A DNA stretch of 64,000 bases from Bos javanicus (GCF_032452875.1 NC_083882.1:61705614-61769613); one strand, 5' to 3'; counted from the first letter of the stretch, positions 43,508-55,283 are shown. Numbers and translations: made by a program. Notes: a model not told the origin generated them from the letters alone.

Positions 43508-43564
43508 ACTAGTGGGAAACTATACATTTCCCATTAGTTTATAGTTTATAAACTAAACTATAAA
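43508..43564. repeat. Two adjacent short hairpins
   Basis: Arms 43508-43519 (actagtgggaaa) and 43527-43538 (tttcccattagt) pair at 11 of 12 positions with a 7-nt loop. Arms 43538-43547 (tttatagttt) and 43555-43564 (aaactataaa) pair at 10 of 10 with a 7-nt loop. Confidence 0.8.
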
Positions 43565-44599
43565 TGCTCTTTATATAGTTAACAAATTACTAAGAAAACA
43601 GAAAACTGGGAGGTGGAAAAATCCTGATGAATGAACACAAATTGAGTATAGAACGAAAAGCAAAGCCTTCTATAGTAAATGCACATGAGCAAATCTGGAA
43701 TAATGTTATTTTCCAATTGTCATACGATAAAGTGTATTATTATAAATATATGTTTATGTGGCCCATTAAAACTGGCAAGAAATTAAGAGAAATTCAATAT
43801 CTCTTAAAAAAGTAAATTTAGATGGGGACAATAGCACACATGCACAAGTGCGCACGTGCACACACACACACACACGATAAAACACACTATGCCATGCCCA
43901 CCCTGTAATTTATCAACTGGGAAGGAAATTGGCATGTCTTTTCTTGCTGATTTATTGGTTAATTCCAACAATTCACTGTAGAAAAGGCCAACAATGAATT
44001 ACAATGTGGGAAAAAAATTAAGCAGAGCATTTAGAAAGGTGTTTCTATATACAACCTTTAGAAACAACTTACCTAGCTATTTTATAGCCAGTCCCAAAGC
44101 ATTTGGTACCTGTGAAAAGCAGTAGACAGCATGGGAACTATACCAGAAAGTGTCACATGCATCACTTTTCATATTTAGAAGAATATGCTATGCCACAGAA
44201 AGATTAGAATTCCCCTTTATCTTCAAGCTAGAATCAGATAACATTAAATCCCACTTACTATTTGTTTTGAGAATCATGTTGGAAGGGCAGTAACAAATGT
44301 GAACTCTCTTAGAGGAGCCAGTGATGGACACGCTGCTTTAGTGATAGAGACATTCATCTTTTATCCAAAAGGGGCAGAAACTCTCCTGAGGAGGAACAAA
44401 TGCTGAAAGCTTGAATTCCTGTCACTATCATGCACCCTATCCCCAGCTCCACCCCCAAGGATCCAGGGTTAATTGAAGAAGGGAATTTCTTCACCAAAAT
44501 TTTCCATTTCTAATCTCTCAAAAATGGTTACAAGCCAGTTGCTTTTGTTTGTTTTCAAACATCAGTCCCATGGAAATTACTTAAGACACATGGCGTAGT
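43565..44599. other. Intergenic with (CA)n
   Basis: A (CA)n microsatellite is at 43858-43875. Otherwise no recognised repeat or gene. Confidence 0.4.
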
Positions 44600-45200
44600 T
44601 CATTCTATGTGTTAACTTGGCTGTGTCATGGGATCAAAACTAGATATTTGTTCAAACGTTATTCTGGATGTTTCTGTGAAAGTTTTTGTGTGTATGGAGG
44701 GATGAAATTTACATTTAAATCAATGGATAAATAAATTTGAATAAATAAATTTATTTTGTATTTATTCTTTTATCATTTTATTTAAAATTTATTTTAATTT
44801 TATTATATATTTATTATAATTTGAATAAATAAATAATTTTGAACAAATAAAATTTGAATACAATAGATTGCACTTTCCAATGCAAGTAGGCCTCAGTTAA
44901 TCAGTTGAAGATCCAAGTAGAACAAGACTGACCTTACATGCACAAAAGAGAATTCTGCAGCAGACTGCCTTCAGACCTGAACTGGAACATCGACCCTTCC
45001 TGGGGCTCCAGCTTCATGGTCTTTGTACTTCAACAGCTACAATGGCTCTTCGTTCCTAGGTCCTCAGCCTACTGGCCCACTTCATAGGTTTTGGACTTAC
45101 TGGCCTCCACAGTTGCATTAGCCAATTACTTAAAATAAATTTCTTTCTCTCTATATATACAGCAGATTTATTTTGTTTCTCTGGAGAACCCTAATAAAAT
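44600..45200 (+). mobile_element. Decayed LTR, ERVL-like
   Basis: 'ttattctggatgtttctgtg', 'taggcctcagttaatcagtt', 'ctgcagcagactgccttcag', 'ttacttaaaataaatttctt' and 'tttctctggagaaccctaat' follow a dispersed ERVL-type LTR in order. An AT-rich (TTTA/ATAA)n expansion occupies about 44725-44870. No coding region. Confidence 0.55.
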
Positions 45201-45324
45201 GTACAAAGTAAACTGCAGCCTAAGACTATAGAAAGCATTATAGATATAATTTAGAGTAGAAATATTGGGAGACAGGAATACTATACTTTTTATAGGCTTC
45301 TTTATCATTATTGTGCTTCAGGTG

Positions 45325-45535
45325 GGAAAGGATAAAATGTATATTGTGTGCTTCTATTGTGCCAAGAGTTATACTAATGTATTTACTTATTTTTAGAAAC
45401 AACATTCATTCTTTACAATGTTTCTATGAAGAAGATATTATCTCCCTCCTACAGATGCTTAAGCCTCTTTGTGGAGGCCACATGGCTAGTGTGGAGCCTT
45501 TTGGAGCCATTTGACTCCAGAGTAGTGCCCCTCTC
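45325..45535 (-). mobile_element. MIR SINE
   Basis: 'gcttctattgtgccaagagt', 'aagaagatattatctccctc', 'ctacagatgcttaagcctc', 'ggccacatggctagtgtgga' and 'tttgactccagagtagtgcc' follow the MIR complement. Confidence 0.7.
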
Positions 45536-45667
45536 TCTTTCTCTCTATTTCATTTTTTTTTTTTTTTGAGCCAATGCTTTTCCTACTCTTCTATGCCATT
45601 TTCCTCAGGTATATAAGTCCTTCCAGGAATACATCTGTATATTCCTTTGTGAATGGAAACCATCATT

Positions 45668-45860
45668 GCTTGGAGCTTACTGTGCACTGGGCTTTTCTAT
45701 ATTGTTTCTAATCCTCATTTTAACCTTGTCAATTAAGTGTTTCCATTTGGCACCCAGGGAAACTGAGGCTTCAAGTCAAATAACAGACTTCAGATGACAC
45801 AGCTAAGCTGAGAGTGACTCCAAGGCTGGTTTGGCTGATTACCACGCTTCACTTCCACAC
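45668..45860 (-). mobile_element. MIR SINE
   Basis: 'gcttactgtgcactgggctt', 'cagggaaactgaggcttcaa' and 'agatgacacagctaagctga' are in MIR-complement order. Confidence 0.7.
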
Positions 45861-47659
45861 TAACTGCATACTCATCTCCTGGGAATTCTATGTCAGTGCC
45901 TTCCCCAAATCAGAATCCTTGGTTTTCAGGCAGAAGAGCTTCCATGTTATTGAGTTTCCTTCTCACTAGCTGCAGGAAATAGCAGAAGGATTGCTATCCT
46001 TGCAGCACGCTATTTACTGAGTAGGAAAAAAAAAGCCAAATGTTCTGTAGAGAATGCAGAATATATGCTATGGTTTCTATTGACATAGTCTTTCTACTGA
46101 CAGCAGGGTCTAGGGTTGCCTCTGCCCTGACTCACTGCTTGATGTTGGAGCAGCAGGTGTCTTTCGGTCTTCCTGGTTCATTCTTATCATGTGATCTAGC
46201 ATTAGTATCCCCCTTGTCTCTTCCTGTTCGGTGCCCTTCTCATCTGAAAAACAAGACGGTGAAATAAACACCATGTTGGGGTTATTGTCCTACTTTCACA
46301 ATCCTAATCATACCCAGGCATCATTGTCCAAAGCCAGGTACCTGTCTAGAATGAAAAGGGAAACAGAACAAAATTAAAAAAAAAAAAAGATATGAAAATG
46401 ATCCTGAAAGAAAGGTGAGTTCTGGTGGATGGGTGAAATGTGGACATCTCTCCTGGATGTTTGTAAATGTGCAGAGAAACCTGTCTTGATGCAGGAGCAA
46501 CGATGTGCTTTTTGATGTATATGCCTCTGCAGACTTCAGGAAGGTGAGCCCATTTTTTATGGAGAGAGAGTGACAGAAATCTATCAACCGGGCTTATCAT
46601 CCCACAATTACAGCAATTTATAGTGTGCTTTCCACAAGGTCACCTGTACCAGCAACCAAACAAAAGCTCTCTCCCTGCCTTTGTTCCGAAGAGACCTATG
46701 CGCCCGCTGTAACTCAGGTTATCCAGGATATTTTTCAATTAATTTGCAGCCACTTGGGCTTAGCATCACAGAAACCTGGCGTACATATAACATTTTTCAC
46801 TGGCTGGAAACACTGTCACAAACCCCCATGTTATAGAAGAACGGCTCTTCCTGTTCGTTTTCAACTTGCTTCATTCAGCCTTTTCCTTCCTCTTGAGACA
46901 AGGAACTTGCAGGGAGAAAAAAGAAAATTCCTTGTGATTTCAAGAAGGAGCTTTCCTTTCTGATAAGCTGCCTGCATCTTTCTATCATTGTCTGAAGCAA
47001 TTAAAAGCATGGTTAATTCTTCTGAAAGGATGTAGAAATCTCAGCATTCAGAATGGGGCTTCGGTCAAATGATGCTGAGTGCCAGGGTCCGGTTCTTCAA
47101 CCCCCAGGAACTGTTTGTGGGAGCAATGAGTGGAGACAAGGACTGCAATTTTTAGGTCAAAAATGTGCTCATCCTAAGGGAAGAGATTAAAAAGCTCCTC
47201 AGCTGGGCCTTCTTTTCTCCTCTCTGTCTCTGGTCAGTGCTTTGCTTGTCACGTAATCTTTTCAGCAGCTCCTGGCTGCAGCGCATGTCTCCCCCCACCC
47301 CGCCCCCGGCTCCCCGCCTGCACACAGACACCGTGCTGCTCACTCCAGCAACAAGGGCTTCTGCTCTGTTCTCCAAAGCTCTAACCCCATCTGATTATCT
47401 CCCATCTCATGGTGCACATTTTCAGAGATTCTCAAATCCATCATCCCATTGCCCTTTAGATTGGAGGAGAAATCTGTCATTCAAACACCTCCTAGCTGAA
47501 AGGGTTTTTCGATTTATTCCACCCCCTTGGGCATAGGGAATGTCCTTCCTTTTCTTTTCCTGTCTTTACCCACCTCTGTGTGCCACCGACCCTCGTCCGT
47601 TTTAATCTTCACTTGGTTTTGCTGCGATTTCTTCTGTCATCCTCTTTCAGCGCTTTGGC
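45861..47659. other. 1.8-kb repeat-poor interval
   Basis: No SINE or LINE recognised. An A-rich run is at 46376-46389. A C-rich patch lies at 47280-47320 with few CpGs. Frames of 112 codons (46625-46963) and 123 codons (47165-47536) show no familiar domain. A gene remnant cannot be excluded but is not supported. Confidence 0.4.
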
Positions 47660-47850
47660 GGGATATTGCGGAGTCGTTAAGAAACAGTATGGGCTCTGGC
47701 ATCAGATTCTCCTGGGTTCAAATCCTGGTGTCTCCACCTCACTTAGGCTTCCTCAGTCTCTGCAACTGTCATAGCTTCATAGGAGAGGTATGCTCATTTT
47801 TGGAAAGTGCTTAGTACAGGGCTTGGTCACATATTTTACCCAAGTACAAA
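47660..47850 (+). mobile_element. MIR SINE
   Basis: 'gggctctggcatcagattct', 'cctgggttcaaatcctggtg', 'ggcttcctcagtctctgcaa' and 'aagtgcttagtacagggctt' give a clear plus-strand MIR. Confidence 0.8.
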
Positions 47851-48244
47851 GGGTGAGAGTTATTACTAACCCAGAACTTTCCCTCTCATCTCCCCCTTCT
47901 CCTCTTTTTCGGTTTATCTTTGTTTTTGTAAAATCACATGCCATGTGCCCTGTTCTGTAAATTAAAATACCTGTCACCCGGGAAATGCATACTGAAAATC
48001 TGAGGGAATGATGCATTGAGGCAATTTTACAATGGAGAAAACTGATACCCATGGACATACCCCAATGTCAGAGTTAGACCGTGTCTTCTCCACGGATGTA
48101 AAGAACAGACATTTGGAATATGTGGGAGAAGGCAAGGGCGGGACGATTTGAGAGAATAGCACTGAAACATTTACATTACCATATGTAAAATAGATGACCT
48201 GTGCAAGTTCGATGCATGAAGCAGGGCACTCAAAGCCAGTGTTC
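47851..48244. other. Intergenic, nothing recognised
   Basis: A weak MIR-like piece may lie at 47998-48050. No gene. Confidence 0.35.
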
Positions 48245-48246
48245 TA

Positions 48247-48402
48247 GGATTACCCAGAGGGATGGGTGGGGAGGGAGGTGGGAGCGGGGTTCAGGATGGG
48301 GGACACATGTATACCCGTGACTGATTCATGTCGATGTATGGCAAAACCCACCACAATATTGTAATTAGCCTCCAATTAAAATAAATAAATTATTATTTTT
48401 TT
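48247..48402 (+). mobile_element. Young ruminant L1 3' end
   Basis: Last ~155 bp: 'ttacccagagggatgggt', a G-rich stretch, 'ggttcaggatgggggacaca', 'tgtatggcaaaacccaccac', 'ttagcctccaattaaaataa'. This is the terminus of the recently active bovine-type L1. Severely 5'-truncated. Confidence 0.88.
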
Positions 48403-48423
48403 AAATGTGTCTTCTCTCTCCAG

Positions 48424-48539
48424 GGTAACATCAGATGGAAGAAACAGTGGGACACACTGTCTTGGAGGATCTAGCTCTTCACAGGAAACGTAATTGGTGC
48501 TGTAATTGGTCCTACAATGAATCAAGTCCAAAAAGCCAG
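48424..48539 (+). other. Candidate exon with strong splice consensus
   Basis: Acceptor 'tgtcttctctctccag' ends at 48423 and donor 'ccag|gtaagt' has GT at 48540-48541. The 116-bp interval has an ATG at 48435 followed by 35 open codons to the donor (starts MEETVGHTVLEDLALHRKR), with an in-frame stop just upstream within the exon. That suits a first coding or noncoding exon. The peptide is not recognised. The polypyrimidine tract begins about 5 bp after the young L1 tail. Confidence 0.3.
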
Positions 48540-49379
48540 GTAAGTGGGGTGGGGAGGTGGGCAGCAGCCAAGGAGTTAGTGAACAGGACGGGGAGGCTGG
48601 TCAGGGAAGAAGCTGTTTCCTCTCCTCTCCATTATTTGCTTGAGTTATGGACACTCTCGGCTCCATATGAATAGTAGCCAGAAACTTCATATTTTTATAA
48701 GCACGTACAATCTAAACAGCTATTAGATTCCCCAGAAATCCCATGGTCTACTTGTGAGTGTCTATTGAGGCCAAATTAAAAATCTCATACAACTCATTTA
48801 CTAGTTTTATTCATAGCCTGGTTGCAATACTCTGAAGACTTTCTAATTTCCTTTTGCATAACTCAGTAGCAATCAAAAAACTTTTTCCTGATTAATTTCA
48901 TTTCTCAGAGACAAGGAAAAGAGAAAAGGGTATTCTGGCTAGAGGAGCGATGTGTTGCCACACAATATACCAAGCCTTCTTATGTGTATGCATGCCATTT
49001 TGTCCTGATGAGTTTGAACCAGATCTCAGAACCCTTCCCAACAAGTACCCAGGTATTTCCCAATAAATTGACCACAGTTGGCCAGTGACAGTGCTCACTT
49101 CCACGTATTCTACGTTTCTTAGCTTCTCTTGAGAAGATAGAGCCATATGGCTAGTTTTACCCAAATGGACAAGTAAGTAGAAATAATATGTCCCACTTCA
49201 CTTAATTTTAACTACCCTCACTTACCCTTCCTTTACTGTGGCAAACTTGGAGGTCATGTGTTCCAGGATACATAACTTAAAGATAGGGGATAACTGTCTC
49301 ATGTGCACAAGATTCTACATACACACGACACACCTGTATTGGATACCATTGATGATGTTTAGGATTTGTTTTTGGTAGC
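48540..49379. other. Intergenic, nothing recognised
   Basis: An 88-codon minus frame at 48898-49164 is without known motifs. It may contain an unrecognised old repeat. Confidence 0.35.
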
Positions 49380-49388
49380 AAAAGAATC

Positions 49389-49670
49389 TGGAGGAGGCAA
49401 TGGCAACCCACTCCAGTACTCTTACCCGGAAAATCCCATGGATGGAGGAGCCTGGTGGGCTGCAATCCATGGGGTCACTAAGAGTCGGACACAACTGAGC
49501 GACTTCACTTTCACTTTTCACTTTCATGCATTGGAGAAGGAAATGACAGCCCACTCCCGTGTTCTTTCCTGGAGAATCCCAGGGATGGGGGAGCCTGACG
49601 GGCTGCCGTCTATGGGGTCGCACAGAGTCGGACACAACTGAAGCGAGTTAGCAGCAGCAGCAGCAGCTGA
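49389..49670 (+). mobile_element. Bov-A2 SINE (dimer)
   Basis: Two monomers joined by 'cactttcatgcattggag' with an (AGC)n tail at 49650-49668. TSD aaaagaatc at 49380-49388 and 49671-49679. Confidence 0.95.
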
Positions 49671-49899
49671 AAAAGAATCAGGCCTAACCTGACTAATAGA
49701 GCATCAGGATAAACCTTCTTTGTCATTCTGCCAGGTTACTAAAATGATAAAGCAGTCAGTTTTAATAAATATATGGTCAGCTGCTGCAGGTAAATGGAGT
49801 CAACTTTCTGGACTTTGAGGTCCAGGCAAATGCAAGCCTGACACATCCTAAATCTGTTTCTGAATTACTAATGGGCTTTCCTTAATGCATCTCTCTTTT

Positions 49900-50030
49900 A
49901 CTTTCAACAGACCTAATTTTCACAGATGAAGGAGGTCGTATGAGGTTAAATGGCTTGCCCAAGGTTGCACACAGTGGATTAGAGCTGGGAGCCAGCTCTC
50001 CTGACTCCGGACCTAGGAATTCGTCCCTCT
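49900..50030 (-). mobile_element. MIR SINE
   Basis: 'tcacagatgaaggaggtcgt', 'aaatggcttgcccaaggttg' and 'gattagagctgggagccagc' match the MIR complement. Confidence 0.8.
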
Positions 50031-50654
50031 ACCTGCTGTTCTCTCTCCCTGCCTCCCACCTCCTTCTGCACTGACCACAGGTGGAAGCAGTGGGAGTTCC
50101 AGCCATAGATTTGCTTCCCTCGATAATGTGGAGTAAACAGCCAAGCAACAGCAGCGCACACACTCCAAATTACAAAGACCATTAGTCTTAGGAATTATCT
50201 TTAAGTCTGCAAACTCTGCCTCCCATTAAGGAGACCTCCTCTTTTATTCCATCTCGAACTAGTCATAGGGTTTAGCAAGCTCTTGTTGCAGCATTAGGCA
50301 TGACTTTCTCTCCCTCTTGATTGATTGATTAATTAGTTATGTGTACTTGGGTCCAGCAGGGAGCCCAGTGACAGCTGTGACATGAAAATTACTGGAAAGT
50401 TACAAAAATATGTAGCACTGTTGACTTGCTGAAATGTAGTACGAAGGATTGATTAGAAACAGACACGAATAACGATCACATCTTGAAATTACCTGTCACT
50501 GATGAGGCCTTGAGAAGAATCCTTTTGATTAGGATAAATTAATTCAGTTCCAATCTAATCACCTTCAAAGAAAGAAGTGAATATTCTCTATTCTTATTTC
50601 AACACATTTTTTTTTGGTCTAGAATCCTGGAGTTTAGAAGCACAAAATGATCTT
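50031..50654. other. Intergenic, nothing recognised
   Basis: A (GATT)n short tract is near 50318-50336. No gene. Confidence 0.4.
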
Positions 50655-51275
50655 TGAAAAACTCAAGGCCAATCACATCATTCCCCGCTTAAAAATCCTC
50701 TAATGGTCTCCTGATGCTTTAGGGATAAATCAGACTACTGAACATGGCCTCGAAGGCCCCATCTTGTCCAACCTTCAGCTTCCTCCCAGCCTCATCATAC
50801 ATGCCCCGTTTTCCCTACTTCTCTGCGCTCTGGTCACACTGCTTTCTCTCCTGGCCAGGTGTCATTGCGACCCCCACCCACTCACACACCCCAGGGTGTG
50901 TTGGCACATGCTCTTTCCTCTTTCTGAAATTCTCTTATCAACTCTTTGTTATTCTTCAGGCCTCAGCTTATATCACCATCTTAGGAAAACTTTCCCTGAT
51001 CACCTGACAAGGTCAAATTCTCTATCAAAGACTCTTGTGGCATCGTGCACCTCCTGTCATAGAATTTGTCATGGATACAATTTTACTTTTTTTTTTTTGG
51101 CACAGGTATAACTACAGAATTAAAATTTCCTTCCCCAAATTAGAAATTCCATGAGACTGAGACTGCCTCTGTTCTCTTTCTGCTTATAATGCTTTCCTCT
51201 AGCACAATGTTCTTCTGGCCCAGAGCAGGCTCTCAGTTTATATGTGATGGATAAATGAATGAATGAATGGTTAAT
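50655..51275 (+). mobile_element. L2 LINE 3' end, well preserved
   Basis: 620 bp in full L2 order: 'ctaatggtctcctgatgctt', 'ggcctcgaaggccccatctt', 'tgctctttcctctttctgaa', 'caggcctcagcttatatcac', 'ggaaaactttccctgatcac', 'aattccatgagactgagact', and the final (GAAT)n tail 'aaatgaatgaatgaatgg'. Overlapping frames of 87-115 codons are by-products. Confidence 0.85.
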
Positions 51276-52015
51276 TGATCTAATGATAGAGCATGGTATA
51301 AATTTAACAGAAATCGTAAACCAGGTCTTCATCTTGTACTCTTTGGATAAAGAAAATGTATCAGCAGATAAGAATTTTAAAAGAATCCAAAGCCTGGTAT
51401 GATTGCTAAGCAGCAGATATCCTAGCACATAAATAAAACGGCAACTAAAAATTCCATCCTTTAGATCTCACCTGTGTGATTCTCGGATGTTTTAGCAAAC
51501 CTGAGACATTCATAACTCAGAAGAATCTGAAAGTTGTCTGGTATCTTGCATGCCCTATAAAATGATTACCTTTGTGCTTGACAGTCTCTGCTGACTGCGG
51601 TACGATTATGAGCAGGAGGATCCATTTATTAATAGTGGTCATTTGTTTCTGGTCAGGGGTCAGCAGGAAGTACTTGGCTCGTTCAAAATGGATAAACTAA
51701 GTAGTGTTCAAGGAAGAGACTATTTACAGAGGTGTGAGCAGCCTTCAGGGAAGCAACAAAACATGGCGAAGCATCCAGGAATTAGCAGTTGTTGGAAGTT
51801 ATTACTACCTGTTAAGTCTGAGGAGGAAACCCTGTAGAGAAATCTAATAAAAATTGGTGTCCTGGAGGAGGGGCTGCTATCAGGAGCCGAAGCCGCAGAA
51901 GAACGCAGCCACCGCCAGGAGCCAGGGGTGGAGTCAGGGAGGAATAAATCCTGAATCCTCTGTCTCCTTACGCCCAGCTGAAAGCCAGAGCTGAGGGAGT
52001 TTGAGGTGGTCTACA
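51276..52015. other. Intergenic, possible unnamed old repeat
   Basis: 51640-52020 ('gactatttacagaggtgtga', 'aagcatccaggaattagcag', 'ggggctgctatcaggagcc', and beyond the SINE 'ctcctggggctgagaagt') resembles a dispersed mammalian repeat I cannot name. No gene. Confidence 0.4.
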
Positions 52016-52024
52016 GAGGTCAGC

Positions 52025-52211
52025 GGGCTCCCCAGGTGGCGCTAGTGGTAGAGAACCCGCCCGCCATTACTGGAGACATGAGAGACGTGGGTTTGATCCC
52101 TGGGTGAGGAAGATCCCCTGGAGGAGGGCATGGCAACTCACTCCTGGTGGGCTGTAGTGCATACAGTCGCAGGAGTCGAACACAAGTGAAGTGACTTAAC
52201 ACACACGCATG
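52025..52211 (+). mobile_element. Bov-tA SINE
   Basis: Head 'gggctccccaggtggcgcta', B-box 'gggtttgatccctgggtga', tail 'gtgacttaacacacacgc'. About 25 bp of the body ('agtattcttgcc' region) is deleted near 52145. Exact 9-bp TSD, gaggtcagc, at 52016-52024 and 52212-52220. Confidence 0.94.
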
Positions 52212-52299
52212 GAGGTCAGCTCCTGGGGCTGAGAAGTATGAGGATGGCTTTATGAGGGGGTAGGGAGGGCAGGCAGAGAATGGACAGTATGTCTTCGAT

Positions 52300-52525
52300 T
52301 TTATAAAGCAATCACTGTGTGCCATTGTTTTAAATTCTATGTGTATTAATTCAATCTCCACAACAACCCCCTAGAGAAAGCACCAATATTTCCCCCTCTT
52401 ATAGATGAAGAAATTGAAATGTAGAGAAGTTAAATAACTTAGCCAAAGCCCATAACTTGTTACTAGGTGGAGGAACTAAAGTTCAGGCTCAGGCATTCTG
52501 ACTCCAGCGCCATTCATTTCACCAG
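52300..52525 (-). mobile_element. MIR SINE, near full length
   Basis: 'aatcactgtgtgccattgtt', 'ctccacaacaaccccctaga', 'cttatagatgaagaaattga', 'taacttagccaaagcccata' and 'aggcattctgactccagcg' are the MIR complement from 3' to 5' end. Confidence 0.85.
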
Positions 52526-52716
52526 CACATCAGCATGCGGAAGGACAGTCTCCATTTGGGGGTGAAGATTCAAGGTTTCTTTTGCCAAAAACAAATCACC
52601 AGTGCAGGAGTTGTGTATTTTCCCCTGAAACTAGAATAAATACTAACTAGGACTTTGGAGATTGGGGAAAATTCAGTTACTTTTATATATACTGGGAATA
52701 TATTGGGAATCTATAA

Positions 52717-52882
52717 GAGGATGACAGAGGATGAGATGGCTGGATGGCATCACTGACTCGATGGACATGAGTCTGAGTGAACTCCGGGAGTTGGTGATGG
52801 ACAGGGAGGCCTGGCGTGCTGCGATTCATGGGGTTGCAAAGAGTCGGACACGACTGAGCGACTGAACTGAACTGAACTGAAC
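52717..52882 (+). mobile_element. BovB 3' terminal fragment
   Basis: The last 165 bp: 'gacagaggatgagatggctg', 'gagtctgagtgaactccggg', 'gcaaagagtcggacacgact' and the CTGAA tandem tail. Little diverged, so young. Confidence 0.93.
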
Positions 52883-53200
52883 CCCTGTTTTGGGTTGCTG
52901 ACTACTAATAGCAGTGGGGATGCTCAAATACTTGAGCATTAATTAGGCACTTTAATTAAGGATATGACTGAAACTAAACTCAGAAAGGAAAATATCTACA
53001 AGTGTGTCAGCACCATCTAGCCAGATTTTAACCTATTAGAGATGATGTTAAAGAATTTTTAGTGGTGGGAGAGAACACCTTCAAGATCTGTAAGCATCAT
53101 ATTCACCCATTTGCTCCATAATTTTGAAATTCCAATATTTGATATAGGTTTGATAATTGAAACTAAGTCTGAAAACAGAGTACTATCCATCTTATCTTGA
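52883..53200. other. Intergenic, nothing recognised
   Basis: AT-rich. No features. Confidence 0.35.
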
Positions 53201-53413
53201 GTGCTTAGTTGAGCAGTCATGTCTGACTCTTTGCGACCCTTTGGACTGTAGCCCAACAGGCTCCTCTGTCCATGGGATTTTTCAGACAAGAATACTGGAG
53301 TGGAGTGCCATTTCCTCCTCCAGGGTATCTTATTGACCCAAAGAGCAAACCCGAGTCTCCTGTATCTCCTGCAGTGCAGGCAGTCTTTACGTGCTGAGCC
53401 ATCAGGAAAACCC
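53201..53413 (-). mobile_element. Bov-tA SINE
   Basis: Left 'gtgcttagttgagcagtcat', right 'gtgctgagccatcaggaaaa'. Contains a duplicated 'tgtatctcctgcag' near 53360-53375. TSD unclear. Confidence 0.9.
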
Positions 53414-53469
53414 ATTACTATGTAAAATAACTTACTGTTAATTTTTTTTTTTACTGTATGTTTAGAAAA

Positions 53470-54180
53470 TACATATGTACAAAACAAAAAAATAAAAACC
53501 AATTATAAATTCATCATCTAGAAAAAAATAACTGCACTTGCTGTGTCATCCTGTGTGTATCTGTGTGTATTTAGAGAATTGAGATCCTACTAAATGTACT
53601 GTTTTGAACTTTTTCAGTAGTTAACCAGCATCTTGGAAAAGGCAATGGCACCCCACTCAAGTACTCTTGCCTAGAAAATCCCATGGACGGAGGAGCCTGG
53701 TGGGCTGCAGTCCATGGGGTCTCGAAGAGTCAGACACAACTGAGCGACTTCACTTTCACTTTTCACTTTCATGCGTTGGAGAAGGAAATGGCAACCCACT
53801 CCAGTGTTCTTGCCTGGAGAATCCCAGGGACGGGGGAGCCTGGTGGGCTGCTGTCTATGGGGTCGCACAGAGTCGGACACGACTGAAGTGACTTAGCAGC
53901 AGCAGCAGCAACAAGCATCTTTCTGTGTCACATTAAATAATTTTTATCATTTTATTTTCCATGATAAGACTTTCTATTATTAAAAATAGTCCCCATTTTA
54001 TCTATTTAACCCCTAAAGCTGGACTTTTCGGTTGCTTTCGATTCTTCTCCATTGTAAACAACATGCTCACAATCAAACCTCTGGGTTATTTTTGTACGGA
54101 AAGTATCTGTGAAGTTATTCTTTCCCTATTTAACATTTCTGACACCAGTAACTTAAAGTCAGAGATTTTCTATTAATATT
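53470..54180 (-). mobile_element. Old L1-like 3' region split by a Bov-A2
   Basis: The left part to 53634 ('agagaattgagatcctacta', 'actgttttgaactttttcag') and the right part from 53922 ('ctgtgtcacattaaataatt', 'cggttgctttcgattcttct', 'attgtaaacaacatgctcac') continue one decayed repeat that reads like the complement of an old LINE 3' region. Family uncertain. Confidence 0.5.
53635..53913 (+). mobile_element. Bov-A2 SINE (dimer)
   Basis: Two monomers with 'cactttcatgcgttggag' between them and a (CAG)n tail. TSD agcatctt at 53627-53634 and 53914-53921. Confidence 0.95.
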
Positions 54181-55084
54181 TGGCTGTTTTACCTAGTTAG
54201 GTTTGGAAGATGACAAATCTTTGAGAATTTAATGAAATCGACTCAGCTCACCAGAAGCTTTCATCTATATCCTAAAATCCAGTTTTGAAATGTCAATTTC
54301 ATTCTTGCTTAACTGAAATTAATGTTGAATAATTTTTAAAAGACCCTAAAATTTAAAAAAAATTTAGGTCAAACTTTCTGATGGGGGGAAAAAAAACAAC
54401 AACTACTGCATAGTGATCTGAACATTTTTAGTTAAGAACATGCAGCTCATGAAAGCAGTTCTCTTTGTTTCATTTGCCATACTAGGCAGTAGCTAGCTGT
54501 ATTGTGTTGTACACACACACACGCGCACAAAACCTCACAGACCTGTAAGTCTATAAAAAGAATGTGAGTGTCATGCATTGTGGTGGCTTCTCTCTGAAGT
54601 CCTAAAGGCATTTTTAGATGCTTGAGCAGTTCAGTCATAAGAAGAAAGGATTTTGATCTCTCTTGCTAACTTAGCATGAAAAGAAATTAAGAAACTGGTC
54701 CTTTATGATGATGGTATTAATTCTGAGCAAACGTACTTGCAAAATTCAGGGACATATCAGCATCCTAAATGCAAAAGTAAAGTATGGTGGAGGTGGGGGG
54801 GAGGGAGCGATCTCATTTCTCAGTCTAAGGGAGAGACATCCAATTATTGAGGCAAAGGATGCACCTTCATTTAAGACAAGTGCTGAGAAAAGGGTCCTTC
54901 CTCACAGATCCTGCTACAAGTTTCCTGTTTGCAGAATAGGGCTCAAGCTGCAGGTTACTGATTGCTGTTTTATGTCATTTTCTCATTTCAAAGACTCTTT
55001 GTCAAAGGCTTTTAGAAAAGTCTTGGTAGGCTATTGACCACTTAAGATTCAAAATGAGGAACATATCTTCCTTTAAGAAAAATA
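54181..55084. other. Intergenic with (CA)n, nothing else recognised
   Basis: (CA)n near 54511-54528. A 110-codon plus frame (54705-55037) shows no familiar motif. Confidence 0.4.
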
Positions 55085-55270
55085 TAATAATAAGTCCTAC
55101 TGTGTGCCCGGGTTTGCATGGATTAGGCCCTTAGTCCAAAAACAACTGTAGGATAGAGAATCATGAGATTCTCAGAATCTTAAAACTAAAAGAGCATCTG
55201 CTAGGTCACAAAGCTATAAAGTGGCAGGGCCAGCCTTTTGACCAAATCTGTCTGACCTTAAATCTCATAT
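55085..55270 (-). mobile_element. MIR fragment
   Basis: 'cctactgtgtgcccgggttt', 'gctaggtcacaaagctataa' and 'gtggcagggccagccttt' follow the MIR complement. Confidence 0.6.
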
Positions 55271-55283
55271 TATTTTAAATACA

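Noticed and set aside
47280..47345. C-rich patch that might be a CpG island
   Set aside because: It is under 100 bp and contains only a handful of CpGs.
50744..51111. Overlapping 87- and 115-codon frames
   Set aside because: They lie in the well-preserved L2 3' UTR, which is pyrimidine-rich and naturally open in several frames.
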